This document shows positions 1 through 6,548 of a DNA stretch of 7,715 nucleotides, in pieces. Position 1 is the first letter of the stretch. Each line of letters begins with the position of its first letter. The notes under the pieces were generated by a model. The model ran no database searches, had not been told where the DNA came from, and saw only the letters and a program-made list of their open reading frames with translations. The stretch comes from Betaproteobacteria bacterium (GTDB taxonomy: Bacteria > Pseudomonadota > Gammaproteobacteria > Burkholderiales > Burkholderiaceae), in contig JAGWXN010000159.1 in NCBI GenBank assembly GCA_018969885.1, forward strand, positions 1 through 7,715. The letters run 5' to 3'. Both the position numbers and the translations under genes were made by a program.

Positions 1-730
1 CCACCCTCAACACCCCGCCTCGGCCGCTCGCCGCGAGCCAGTCGGGCAGTACCCAACGCTCAAGCCCTTCGCCCAGGGAATAATTCCCTGGCCGGTGCGT
101 GTGTCCATGAATTGCCCGCTGAACTCGGGCAGTGATGAGCGCAGTGCGCACCGCTGCCTCGTTCACGTCGCCGACATCCTGCTCCTGTTTGTTCCGCTCA
201 CTCTGCGTGCGCATCTCGCGGGCGATCGCTAAGCGTTCAGCAAGCGGCCGCGAAAGAAAACGCGCCTGCCAGGCCTCGCTACGCACCTCGGTGCGAAACC
301 GCTGATAGGCGTGGTCATCGGTGCACCAGGCATCGCCGTGGGCAATGAGCACAGGCTCACCAAACAACTCCACCACGGTGGGATCTTCAAGAAGCAGCGC
401 GCCACAGCGCTCGGGCCAGGCGAGGTTGGGCTCGCCGCTCCCCAGCAGGAAGTCGCGATTGCCGCGCATGAGTGCCACGCGTACACCGTGGTTCACGAGT
501 CCCTTCAGGCGTTCGCCCAGTGCGGCTGCGACCTGATCGGGCTGATCGTCGCCCACCCAGGCCTCGAAGATATCGCCCAACAGAAACAAATGGGTGATGG
601 ACGAGGCCTGCGCGTCCAGGACCTTGAAAAATTGCGCGGCGGTGTCGGGGTCGTGATCGCCCAGATGCATGTCCGAGGCGAAAAGGGCTACCTCGCCCAC
701 ACCGACACTCAGCCGCGCCGCACGACTCAC
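1..730 (-). CDS. lpxH: UDP-2,3-diacylglucosamine diphosphatase, partial (3' end cut by window edge)
   Basis: This enzyme hydrolyses UDP-2,3-diacylglucosamine to lipid X and UMP in lipid A synthesis, at the cytoplasmic face of the inner membrane. I read 243 codons from the GTG at 730 without a stop before the edge. The family is usually 240-260 residues, so only the tail should be missing. The calcineurin-like metallophosphatase motifs appear in order: SDMHLGD (D20, H22), GDIFEAWVGDD (D53), GNRDFL (N91), HGDAWCTDD (H131) and HGHTHRP (H210, H212). These match the manganese ligands known from E. coli LpxH, and the spacing between motifs is normal. The helical cap lies at about residues 140-190. 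The GTG start overlaps the stop of the upstream cyclophilin gene (GTGA). There is no strong Shine-Dalgarno, which suggests coupled translation. The D-x-H motif begins about 12 residues later than in E. coli, so a slightly later start cannot be excluded. Confidence 0.95.
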   Translation of the reverse strand, partial: MSRAARLSVGVGEVALFASDMHLGDHDPDTAAQFFKVLDAQASSITHLFLLGDIFEAWVGDDQPDQVAAALGERLKGLVNHGVRVALMRGNRDFLLGSGEPNLAWPERCGALLLEDPTVVELFGEPVLIAHGDAWCTDDHAYQRFRTEVRSEAWQARFLSRPLAERLAIAREMRTQSERNKQEQDVGDVNEAAVRTALITARVQRAIHGHTHRPGNYSLGEGLERWVLPDWLAASGRGGVLRV

Positions 731-1320
731 TTGCCGCCGACTACCGTGATCGACTCAATGACCACCGGCTCCGCTGGCACATCAGCCATCGGGCCCATGC
801 GCGTGGTCTTCACGCCCTTGATGGCATTCACCACCTCCATGCCCTTGATCACTTTCCCAAACACCGCGTAGCCATGGCCATCGGGTTTCGGGTGATTGAG
901 CATGTCGTTGTCGGTCACGTTGATGAAGAACTGCGAGGTGGCGGAGTTGGGTACCGATGTGCGCGCCATGGCGAGCCAGCCCGTGTCATTCTTCAACCCG
1001 TTCTTTGACTCGAGTTCGATGGGTGGGAAGTTTTCCTTGCGGCCCATGTCGCCCTGGTACATCGATTTCGGATAACCGCCGCCCTGAATCATGAAGCCGT
1101 TGATCACGCGGTGAAATACGGTGTCGGAATAAAAGCCGCTTTTGACGTATTTCAGAAAGTTGTCAACGGTCTTGGGCGCCTTGTCGGGGTAGAGCTCGAT
1201 CACCACCTCACCCATCGAGGTCTTCATCAGCACCTGGGGCGACCCGGCGGCTGCACCCTCATCGGTCATGGCCATGGTCATCAGCAGGGCGGCAATCAGC
1301 GGAAGTTTTCTGAACAGCAT
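727..1320 (-). CDS. ppiA: Periplasmic peptidyl-prolyl cis-trans isomerase, cyclophilin type (PpiA-like)
   Basis: A cyclophilin of 197 residues that isomerises X-proline bonds in exported proteins. Residues 1-25 look like a Sec signal peptide: MLFRK n-region, hydrophobic LPLIAALLMTMAM, and an AAA before G26 as the likely cleavage site. The acidic D20-E21 just before that site is slightly odd. The cyclophilin domain fills about 28-195. It has FHRV (69-72, with the catalytic-type Arg71), NGFMIQGGG (74-82), GWLAMART and SATSQFFINV (Phe131), and GYAVFGKV. The residue equivalent to Trp121 of human cyclophilin A is Met140, as is common in bacteria, where a non-Trp residue goes with weak cyclosporin binding. 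The start at 1320 was chosen because GAGGA sits 5 bases upstream and because it gives the signal peptide. It lies 46 bases after the TPR gene and overlaps lpxH by 4 bases. The fold is certain; the ppiA name rests on the signal peptide. Confidence 0.93.
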   Translation of the reverse strand: MLFRKLPLIAALLMTMAMTDEGAAAGSPQVLMKTSMGEVVIELYPDKAPKTVDNFLKYVKSGFYSDTVFHRVINGFMIQGGGYPKSMYQGDMGRKENFPPIELESKNGLKNDTGWLAMARTSVPNSATSQFFINVTDNDMLNHPKPDGHGYAVFGKVIKGMEVVNAIKGVKTTRMGPMADVPAEPVVIESITVVGGK

Positions 1321-1330
1321 CGGATTCCTC
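1321..1330 (-). promoter_or_regulatory. Ribosome binding site of the periplasmic cyclophilin
   Basis: Read on the minus strand, GAGGAATCCG directly precedes the ATG. GAGGA is a good Shine-Dalgarno match at 5 bases spacing. It fixes the start at 1320 and argues against an upstream extension to about 1431, which would run into the TPR gene. Confidence 0.8.
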
Positions 1331-1366
1331 GGAACGGGTAGGAAGGTTAAGTAGACCGCGGGGCGG

Positions 1367-2002
1367 TCACGGGCGCTTGCCAGGCAGATTGACCGGCGCG
1401 GGACGCGCGCCGGCCGGCGAAACACGATCAATCAGCTCGCGTGCAAGCTTGAGCTTGGCCTGAGCAGCCGAGGCGTTATCGAGCGAGGCTGCCCGCGCCC
1501 AGGCCCGCTCAGCGATTCTCAGATGCACGTCGCCCAGGTTCTCCCAGGCCAGTGCATACGAAGGCAGGGCGCGAACCGCGTTTTCGAGCGCACCACGCGC
1601 CTGATCCAGGTCGCCACGCGCAGCGTGCAGCGTAGCGAGATTGTTGTGCGGCTCGGGTAGCTCGGGGAACTCCTGCGTGAGTTCGATGAAGCCCCGCATG
1701 GCGTCTTCGGTGCGGCCGCTGTCAGCCAGCATCACGGCGCGCGTAAAGCGGAGCGCGGCATCTCGGGGCGCATTCTGAAGCGCGGTATCCACCACCTTCA
1801 TGGCTGCTTCGCGCTGGCCCTCGGCATAGAGCCGCCTCGCCTGCTCGAGTGCAGTGGAGGCCGCTCGCGGGTCAGACCAGGCGGGAGAGAGCGGCGAGGG
1901 CAGCGGCTGCGCGTGGAGCAGGGCGAGCTCTCCCGTAAAGGGCGTAAACGCGAGCGCCACGACCACCCGCAGCGTTGCGCGGCGAGCCGCCGCCCGCCGC
2001 AT
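1367..2002 (-). CDS. Exported tetratricopeptide repeat protein of unknown role
   Basis: From the ATG at 2002 this is a 211-residue protein. The N-terminus has five arginines in its first 12 residues (MRRAAARRATLR), then a hydrophobic VVVALAFTPF stretch, and LLHA before Q32 as a possible signal peptidase site, so periplasmic export is likely. After a proline-rich linker come three to four TPR-like helical pairs: about 51-79 (ALEQARRLYAEGQREAA), 81-114 (ALRFTRAVMLADSGRTEDA), 115-148 (PHNNLATLHAARGDLDQA) and a weaker one at 149-176. The tail (about 195-211) is rich in Pro, Ala and Arg and probably unstructured. TPRs bind other proteins; no catalytic motif is visible and I cannot name a partner. 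It is the first gene of the minus-strand block, ahead of a periplasmic isomerase. The start is uncertain: ATG 2062 in the same frame would add 20 residues, and neither start has a clear Shine-Dalgarno. The 2062 start coincides with a predicted transcription start, so leaderless translation is possible. Confidence 0.82.
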   Translation of the reverse strand: MRRAAARRATLRVVVALAFTPFTGELALLHAQPLPSPLSPAWSDPRAASTALEQARRLYAEGQREAAMKVVDTALQNAPRDAALRFTRAVMLADSGRTEDAMRGFIELTQEFPELPEPHNNLATLHAARGDLDQARGALENAVRALPSYALAWENLGDVHLRIAERAWARAASLDNASAAQAKLKLARELIDRVSPAGARPAPVNLPGKRP

Positions 2003-2044
2003 GCCGGCCAGGGCCGCTCGGCTCGAGGGCGGACAGGACCCCGG

Positions 2045-2053
2045 TGCTATACT
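2045..2053 (+). promoter_or_regulatory. Extended -10 promoter for the cysS block
   Basis: TGCTATACT is an extended -10 element (TGn plus TATACT, one mismatch to TATAAT). No convincing -35 hexamer is seen 16-18 bases upstream, which fits an extended -10 promoter. Transcription would start near 2060, leaving a leader of about 80 bases before cysS. The element lies inside the longer reading of the TPR gene on the other strand. Confidence 0.55.
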
Positions 2054-2068
2054 TGGATGCATCGCAGC

Positions 2069-2077
2069 ATTCTAACA
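2069..2077 (-). promoter_or_regulatory. Extended -10 promoter for the TPR-cyclophilin-lpxH block
   Basis: Read on the minus strand this is TGTTAGAAT: an extended -10 (TGn) with TAGAAT, one mismatch to consensus. No good -35 is visible. The predicted start point, about 7 bases downstream, falls at or next to the ATG at 2062. That would make the 2062 start leaderless, or give a leader of about 60 bases for the 2002 start. Confidence 0.45.
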
Positions 2078-2089
2078 ACGGGCGTTGTT
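2074..2089. repeat. Perfect 7-bp inverted repeat in the divergent control region
   Basis: AACAACG-GG-CGTTGTT is a perfect 7-bp inverted repeat around a 2-base centre. It overlaps the upstream edge of the minus-strand extended -10 and lies about 15-30 bases into the predicted cysS transcript. It could be an operator half-site pair or a small RNA hairpin (6 bp with a GGGC loop). As a terminator it would be weak, because few T residues follow. The sequence does not show which. Confidence 0.45.
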
Positions 2090-2103
2090 TTGCCTGGTTT
2101 TCG

Positions 2104-2120
2104 GCCCTCTCCCAGGGGGC
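2104..2120 (+). other. GC-rich hairpin in the cysS leader
   Basis: GCCCTC (2104-2109) can pair with GGGGGC (2115-2120), including one G-U pair, around a 5-base TCCCA loop. The hairpin holds the only Shine-Dalgarno-like run (AGGGGG) upstream of cysS. That run ends 19 bases before the ATG, which is too far for normal use. The bases from 2121 to 2138 contain no Shine-Dalgarno. Confidence 0.35.
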
Positions 2121-2138
2121 TCTGCGCTCAAACCCCTG

Positions 2139-3539
2139 ATGCTTCGCGTTTTCAACACCCTCAGCCGCGCCAAGGAAGAATTCGTCCCGCTAGAACCCGG
2201 CCGGGTTCGCATGTACGTCTGCGGCATGACGGTCTACGATTTTTGCCATGTCGGGCACGCCCGCGTCATGGTGGTGTTTGATGCCGTGCAGCGTTGGCTT
2301 CGCACAAGCGGGTACGCGGTCACCTATGTCCGCAACATCACCGACATCGATGACAAGATCATCCGCCGCGCGGTCGAAAACAATGAAACCATTGGTGCGC
2401 TCACCGGTCGCTTCATTGCTGCCATGCACCAGGACGCCGATGCGCTGGGTGTAGAGCGGCCCGACCACGAGCCGCGCGCCACCGACTATGTGCCGCAGAT
2501 GCTGAGCCTTATCGGCCTCCTTGAGAACAAGGGGCTTGCCTATCGCGCGGCTGATGGCGATGTCAATTTTGCGGTGCGCCGCTTCGCGCCGTATGGGCGG
2601 CTGTCGGGTAAATCGCTCGATGATCTGCGCGCGGGCGAGCGGGTGGCCGTTGACAGCGCCAAGCAGGATCCGCTTGATTTTGTGCTCTGGAAATCGGCCA
2701 AGCCCGATGAGCCTGGCGAGGCGCGTTGGCCGTCGGCGCATGGCGAGGGTCGACCGGGCTGGCACATTGAATGTTCCGCCATGGCCACGTCGCTCCTTGG
2801 AAACACCATTGATATCCACGGTGGGGGCGCCGACCTGCAGTTCCCTCATCACGAAAACGAAATCGCCCAGAGCGAGGGTGCGCTCGATTCCCAGTTCGTG
2901 CGCTACTGGATGCACAACGGCTTCGTTCGGGTCGATGACGAAAAAATGTCCAAGTCGCTTGGCAATTTTTTCACCATCCGTGAGGTGCTGAAAAAATTCG
3001 ATGCCGAGGTGATCCGCCTGTTCATTCTGCGGGCGCACTACCGCAGTCCGCTCAATTATTCGGATGCACACCTCGAAGACGCGCGTCAGTCGCTGCTACG
3101 TCTCTACGGTGCGCTGGGTGACGATGAAGCGGCCTCGCAGCCTGCACCCATTAATTGGTCAGATGCCGCCTGCGTGCGTTTTCGCGAGGCTATGGACGAC
3201 GACTTCAACACACCGGTTGCGCTCTCGGTGCTGTTTGAACTTGCGGCCGATGTTCACCGCGGTGTGGCGGGCGCCCGCGAGCAATTGCGTGCGCTTGCCT
3301 CGGTGCTTGGACTGCTCGGACGAGCCCCCCAGGCGGTGCGTCGTAGCGGGCTCGGCGGTTCGGAAGCGGGCGCGGCGGGTGCCTCCGACAGCGCACTGAT
3401 CGAGTCCCTCATTGCCGAGCGGGCGGCCGCCAAGAAGGCCAAGCGTTATCAGGACGCCGACCGCATCCGGGCCGAGCTTCTTGCGCAAGGCGTCGTGCTC
3501 GAGGACACCCCTGCCGGCACGAGCTGGCGCCGCGCGTGA
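2139..3539 (+). CDS. cysS: Cysteinyl-tRNA synthetase
   Basis: A class I aminoacyl-tRNA synthetase that charges tRNA-Cys in the cytoplasm. The ATG at 2139 gives 466 residues (E. coli 461), and [10 protein letters not shown] aligns directly with the E. coli start MLKIFNTLTR. The frame stays open upstream to a stop at 2073, but that stretch has only a TTG (2085) and CTG codons as starts and adds non-family sequence. The HIGH-type signature is HVGH (37-40) and the KMSKS loop is at 269-273. Zinc ligands known from E. coli are all present: C28, C212, H237 and E241, the last two within [10 protein letters not shown]. The C-terminal helical anticodon-binding region carries AMDDDFNTP (351-359) and ends in the usual [13 protein letters not shown] Gly/Ala/Ser-rich linker at about 400-418 is a normal variable site. 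No good Shine-Dalgarno precedes the start. It leads the plus-strand block and overlaps the next gene by 4 bases. Confidence 0.97.
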   Translation: MLRVFNTLSRAKEEFVPLEPGRVRMYVCGMTVYDFCHVGHARVMVVFDAVQRWLRTSGYAVTYVRNITDIDDKIIRRAVENNETIGALTGRFIAAMHQDADALGVERPDHEPRATDYVPQMLSLIGLLENKGLAYRAADGDVNFAVRRFAPYGRLSGKSLDDLRAGERVAVDSAKQDPLDFVLWKSAKPDEPGEARWPSAHGEGRPGWHIECSAMATSLLGNTIDIHGGGADLQFPHHENEIAQSEGALDSQFVRYWMHNGFVRVDDEKMSKSLGNFFTIREVLKKFDAEVIRLFILRAHYRSPLNYSDAHLEDARQSLLRLYGALGDDEAASQPAPINWSDAACVRFREAMDDDFNTPVALSVLFELAADVHRGVAGAREQLRALASVLGLLGRAPQAVRRSGLGGSEAGAAGASDSALIESLIAERAAAKKAKRYQDADRIRAELLAQGVVLEDTPAGTSWRRA

Positions 3540-4153
3540 AGCCTGCCTACTGGGACGAGGCCTGCCGCGAGCTCGCGCGCGCCGACCCGGTCATGGGCGG
3601 CATCATCCGTTCGGCGGGAGCAGTCCATCTCGTGTCGCGCGGTGACCCATTCGTCACGCTGTCGCGCTCAGTGGTGGGGCAGCAAATTTCGGTGAAGGCT
3701 GCGCAGACCGTCTGGGACCGGTTTTCCAAGGCGGCGCGCACGGTGGAGCCGCTGCGGGTTTCGCGCATGCGCATGACCACGCTTCGTGGCTGCGGCTTAT
3801 CCGAGCGCAAAGCTGAATACATCCGCGACCTGGCGGCGGGGTTTGTCCAGCGGCGGGTCGATCCGGAGCGCTGGCCTGATCTCCCGGATGAGGCGATCAT
3901 CGAGGAGCTCACGGCCGTTCGCGGCATCGGGCGCTGGACAGCAGAGATGTTTCTGATTTTTAATCTGCTCCGCCCCGATGTCTTTCCCGTTGATGACATT
4001 GGGCTGCTTCGCGGAATCGGCTGTGCATATGGCGATGGAGAAAAAGTCAGCCGGGCGCATGCCAGCCAGTTTGGCGAGCGCTGGCGCCCCTGGCGCACGG
4101 TCGCTACCTGGTATCTGTGGCGCAGCCTCGATCCGTTGCCGGTGGAGTACTAA
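3536..4153 (+). CDS. alkA: DNA-3-methyladenine glycosylase, short AlkA type (HhH-GPD)
   Basis: A 205-residue DNA repair glycosylase that removes alkylated bases such as 3-methyladenine. The HhH-GPD core is clear: [14 protein letters not shown] (43-56), [12 protein letters not shown] (85-96), the hairpin [14 protein letters not shown] (125-138), then [14 protein letters not shown] (148-161). Asp154 is in the position of the catalytic Asp238 of E. coli AlkA. The C-terminal [15 protein letters not shown] is typical of the family. It lacks the N-terminal AlkA domain of the 282-residue E. coli protein, as many short bacterial members do, and has no iron-sulfur cysteine cluster, which argues against Nth or MutY. 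The GTG start overlaps the cysS stop (GTGA) with no strong Shine-Dalgarno, so coupled translation is likely. Its stop overlaps the accA ATG by one base. Nothing here suggests alkylation-inducible control; it seems to be expressed with cysS. The symbol follows the family and substrate range is not known. Confidence 0.93.
   Translation: MKPAYWDEACRELARADPVMGGIIRSAGAVHLVSRGDPFVTLSRSVVGQQISVKAAQTVWDRFSKAARTVEPLRVSRMRMTTLRGCGLSERKAEYIRDLAAGFVQRRVDPERWPDLPDEAIIEELTAVRGIGRWTAEMFLIFNLLRPDVFPVDDIGLLRGIGCAYGDGEKVSRAHASQFGERWRPWRTVATWYLWRSLDPLPVEY
4144..4147 (+). promoter_or_regulatory. accA ribosome binding site
   Basis: GGAG lies 5 bases before the accA ATG, inside the last codons of the glycosylase gene. 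It supports the start at 4153 over an in-frame upstream start at 4117, which would add 12 non-family residues. Confidence 0.7.
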
Positions 4154-5121
4154 TGAAGACAACCTTTCTTGATTTCGAGGCGTCCATCGCCGATCTTGAA
4201 CAGAAGATCGAGGCGCTGCGCTTTGCGCAGGAAGACTCGGCGATCGACATTGCCGAGGAGGTCGATCTCCTCAAGAAAAAGAGCCAGACCCTGCTGAAGG
4301 ACACCTACGCCAAGCTCTCACCCTGGCAGGTGGCCCTGGTGGCGCGGCACCCGCAGCGTCCCTACACGCTCGACTACATCGCCGCGCTCTGCACCGACTT
4401 TCACCAGCTTCATGGCGATCGTGCGTTTGGTGACGACCCGGCCATCGTGGGCGGCCTTGCTCGTTTCAACGGACAGTCCGTGATGGTGATCGGGCACCAG
4501 AAGGGGCGTGATACGCGAGAGCGCGGCTATCGCAATTTCGGCATGCCGCGTCCCGAGGGTTATCGCAAGGCCTTGCGGCTGATGAAGCTCGCGGAAAAAT
4601 TTGAAATCCCCGTGCTCACTTTCGTGGACACACCGGGCGCATTTCCCGGCATTGGTGCGGAGGAACGCAATCAGTCCGAGGCCATTGGTCGCAATCTCAT
4701 CGAGATGGCGGCGCTGCGCGTGCCCATTGTCACCACCGTGATTGGAGAGGGCGGCTCGGGCGGGGCGCTCGCCATTGCTGTGGGTGACACGGTGCTCATG
4801 CTGCAGTACTCCATCTATTCGGTGATTTCGCCCGAGGGGTGCGCGGCCATTCTTTGGAAAAGTGCGGAGAAGGCGCCCGATGCGGCCGAGACACTCGGTA
4901 TCACCGCGCACCGGCTGAAGGCCCTCGGCCTCATCGATCGTATCGTGAGCGAGCCGCTCGGTGGCGCACACCGTGACCCGCAGCAGATGGCGCAGCTGCT
5001 TCGGCGTGCGATTTCGGATGCACTGCGGCAACTGCAGGCTATTGATGTGAAGACGCTGCTTCGTCAGCGGCACGAGCGCATCCTCGCGTACGGCAAATTC
5101 AAGGAACTCGGGGCGAGCTGA
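4153..5121 (+). CDS. accA: Acetyl-CoA carboxylase carboxyltransferase, alpha subunit
   Basis: The alpha subunit of the carboxyltransferase that pairs with AccD to move the carboxyl group from biotin to acetyl-CoA, making malonyl-CoA for fatty acid synthesis. It has 322 residues (E. coli 319) and matches the family end to end. An N-terminal helical region contains [18 protein letters not shown] (5-22) and the conserved [19 protein letters not shown]. The crotonase-fold core includes [14 protein letters not shown] (88-101), GHQKGRDT (114-121), [17 protein letters not shown] (128-144), [10 protein letters not shown] (157-166), [11 protein letters not shown] (197-207, glycine-rich oxyanion-hole region) and [14 protein letters not shown] (223-236). 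The start is set by GGAG 5 bases upstream and by the TAATG overlap with the glycosylase stop. No accD is in the window, as is usual. No odd residue or frame problem was seen. Confidence 0.97.
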   Translation: MKTTFLDFEASIADLEQKIEALRFAQEDSAIDIAEEVDLLKKKSQTLLKDTYAKLSPWQVALVARHPQRPYTLDYIAALCTDFHQLHGDRAFGDDPAIVGGLARFNGQSVMVIGHQKGRDTRERGYRNFGMPRPEGYRKALRLMKLAEKFEIPVLTFVDTPGAFPGIGAEERNQSEAIGRNLIEMAALRVPIVTTVIGEGGSGGALAIAVGDTVLMLQYSIYSVISPEGCAAILWKSAEKAPDAAETLGITAHRLKALGLIDRIVSEPLGGAHRDPQQMAQLLRRAISDALRQLQAIDVKTLLRQRHERILAYGKFKELGAS

Positions 5122-5135
5122 GTACGCGTTACCTG

Positions 5136-6548
5136 ATGGCCCCCGACGATCCGGTCGTTCAGTCAGTCCGTCAGGCGCTTGCCTCGCTACCCGCTGGTGC
5201 GCGGCTGGTGGTCGCTTCAAGCGGCGGCGCTGATTCCACCGCTTTGCTTCATGCCTGCGTGGCGGTCGTTCCCCCTGAATGGCTGATTTCCTGTCACGTG
5301 CATCACGGCCTGCAGTCGGCGGCTGATGAGTTCGCCGCCCACTGTGCGAGCGCCGCGCACCGGCTTGGTGTGCCCTTCGACCTGCGTCGGCTCGATGGCC
5401 GTCCGGCGCGGGGCGAGTCGGTTGAGGCCTGGGCGCGCGAGCATCGCTATCGGGCATTGAATGCCTGCACGCGGGATGCGGGCGCGGTGGCCGTTCTCAC
5501 CGCGCACCATGCGGATGATCAAGCGGAGACGCTGCTGATCGGCCTGGCCCGTGGCAGTGGCCCGGATGGCTTGTCGGGGATGCAGCCGGAGAGTGATCGC
5601 GACGGGATAAGGCTCGTCCGGCCGTTTCTGTCCTTGTCGCGCATGAGTCTTCGTGACTACTGCACGCGGCGTGGGCTTGCGGTGATCAGTGACCCCATGA
5701 ATGACGATCCGGCGCGTCTCCGATCGGCGCTCCGCGCGCAGGTGATGCCCACGCTTGTCGGAGTGGCGCCCGCCTTTGTGGCCAATGCCGCGCGCAGTGC
5801 CGGTCTGATCGCAGAGGCCGCCGAACTCGCGCGTGAGTGGGCGCAGATCGATCTGAAGGATGCGGTGGACGCGGGGGGCGCACTGCGGCTCTCCGGGCTC
5901 AAGACGCTGTCACGCGCGCGGCAGGCGAATGCGGTCCGGTATTGGCTGCGCGAACGGGGAGCGCCCGTACCCTCGCAGGCGCGGCTCTCGGCGCTTCTCG
6001 TCCAGGTGTTCGATTCCGCCTCGGCGCATGCGCTCTTGCGCCATGCCGGTTGGTACGTGGTGCGTTATCGGGATCGGTTGCAGGCGCTTTCACCGCAGGC
6101 GGTTCTGCGGCCCGATCGGCCCGCACCGGGGGAGTGGAGAGGTCGCTGGGCAGGTGAGTCGGTGCTTGGGGTTTCCGATTGGGAACTTGAGGTCTGCGTG
6201 AGTCAGCCGGGAGATGCAGAGGCCGGGTTCATGGTGGATCGCGCCCTGCTTGAACGGGGACCGATTGTACTTTGTGCGCCTTCAGCGCGGCTGCGGGTGC
6301 GGCCTGCCGTTAAGTCGCGCTCGCGCGAGGTGAGAAAGCGCTGGCAGGAGCTCGGGGTGCCGCCCTGGCTGCGTGGCTGGCTGCCGGAGGTGAGGGTGGG
6401 GGAGGTGACGTTGGGCGTAGCGGGGCTGGGTAGGGCAGCGGAAAGCGCGGCCCTCGGGGCGGGCGGCGTACCCGCTGCAGTGAAGCTGTCGGTGCGTGTT
6501 TCAACCCCCGAAGACCCTCGACGCTTGTGGGTGATGGACTATAATTGA
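5136..6548 (+). CDS. tilS: tRNA(Ile)-lysidine synthetase
   Basis: This enzyme uses ATP and lysine to turn C34 of tRNA-Ile(CAU) into lysidine, so that the tRNA reads AUA and is charged with Ile. It has 470 residues. The N-type ATP pyrophosphatase domain fills about 20-215: the PP-loop SSGGADST (28-35), HVHHG (54-58), ESVEAWAREHRYRAL (94-108) and TAHHADDQAETLL (122-134). The segment usually reading R-N-x-(I/L)-R is RSALR here (196-200), with Ser for Asn. A middle domain follows (about 220-320), then a C-terminal TilS domain with the typical RSREVRKRWQELGVPPWLR (395-413). The ATG lies 14 bases after accA with no clear Shine-Dalgarno, so reinitiation from accA is likely. The C-terminal third is richer in G runs and less conserved. 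The last codons (GAC TAT AAT TGA) contain a perfect -10 hexamer for the next gene. Confidence 0.95.
   Translation: MAPDDPVVQSVRQALASLPAGARLVVASSGGADSTALLHACVAVVPPEWLISCHVHHGLQSAADEFAAHCASAAHRLGVPFDLRRLDGRPARGESVEAWAREHRYRALNACTRDAGAVAVLTAHHADDQAETLLIGLARGSGPDGLSGMQPESDRDGIRLVRPFLSLSRMSLRDYCTRRGLAVISDPMNDDPARLRSALRAQVMPTLVGVAPAFVANAARSAGLIAEAAELAREWAQIDLKDAVDAGGALRLSGLKTLSRARQANAVRYWLRERGAPVPSQARLSALLVQVFDSASAHALLRHAGWYVVRYRDRLQALSPQAVLRPDRPAPGEWRGRWAGESVLGVSDWELEVCVSQPGDAEAGFMVDRALLERGPIVLCAPSARLRVRPAVKSRSREVRKRWQELGVPPWLRGWLPEVRVGEVTLGVAGLGRAAESAALGAGGVPAAVKLSVRVSTPEDPRRLWVMDYN
6394..6435 (+). other. G-run cluster with a canonical G-quadruplex pattern
   Basis: Six runs of three or more G lie within 42 bases of the tilS coding strand: 6394-6396, 6398-6402, 6413-6415, 6422-6425, 6428-6430 and 6433-6435. 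The last four, with loops of 6, 2 and 2 bases (CGTAGC, CT, TA), satisfy the G3+N1-7 rule. They encode a variable part of the TilS C-terminus (around GVAGLGRAA) about 105 bases before the putative lysC -10. High GC makes chance occurrence possible. Confidence 0.5.
6518..6545 (+). promoter_or_regulatory. Putative lysC promoter inside the tilS 3' end
   Basis: TATAAT at 6540-6545 is a perfect -10 hexamer. Sixteen bases upstream, TCGACG at 6518-6523 matches four of six bases of the TTGACA -35. Transcription would start near 6552, just past the tilS stop, giving lysC a leader of about 33 bases. The hexamer is also the last two tilS codons before the stop (Tyr-Asn). Confidence 0.55.

Noticed and set aside
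311..871. Open frame of 186 codons on the plus strand opposite lpxH and the cyclophilin gene
   Set aside because: It crosses the overlap of two well-supported minus-strand genes and has no ribosome binding site or motif.
1390..1425. GC-rich palindromic stretches (GCGCGGGACGCGC, GCCGGCCGGC)
   Set aside because: They lie in the Ala/Pro/Arg-coding tail of the TPR gene and are expected from base composition.
1321..1431. N-terminal extension of the cyclophilin gene to 1431
   Set aside because: It overlaps the TPR gene, adds Arg-rich non-family sequence, and the GAGGA and signal peptide both place the start at 1320.
2074..2091. Inverted repeat as a Rho-independent terminator
   Set aside because: The stem is short and AT-rich, only four T residues follow, and no gene ends upstream of it on either strand.
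2085..2138. 18-codon extension of cysS from a TTG start
   Set aside because: The added residues do not match the family, while the ATG at 2139 aligns exactly with E. coli CysS residue 1.
2190..3071. Open frame of 293 codons on the minus strand opposite cysS
   Set aside because: It lies wholly inside cysS, its product shows no recognisable domain, and cysS matches its family from end to end.
4318..5457. Long open frame of 379 codons on the minus strand opposite accA and tilS
   Set aside because: It is a shadow of two certain genes in GC-rich DNA. Its product is rich in Arg, His and Pro with no family motif, and it spans the accA-tilS junction.
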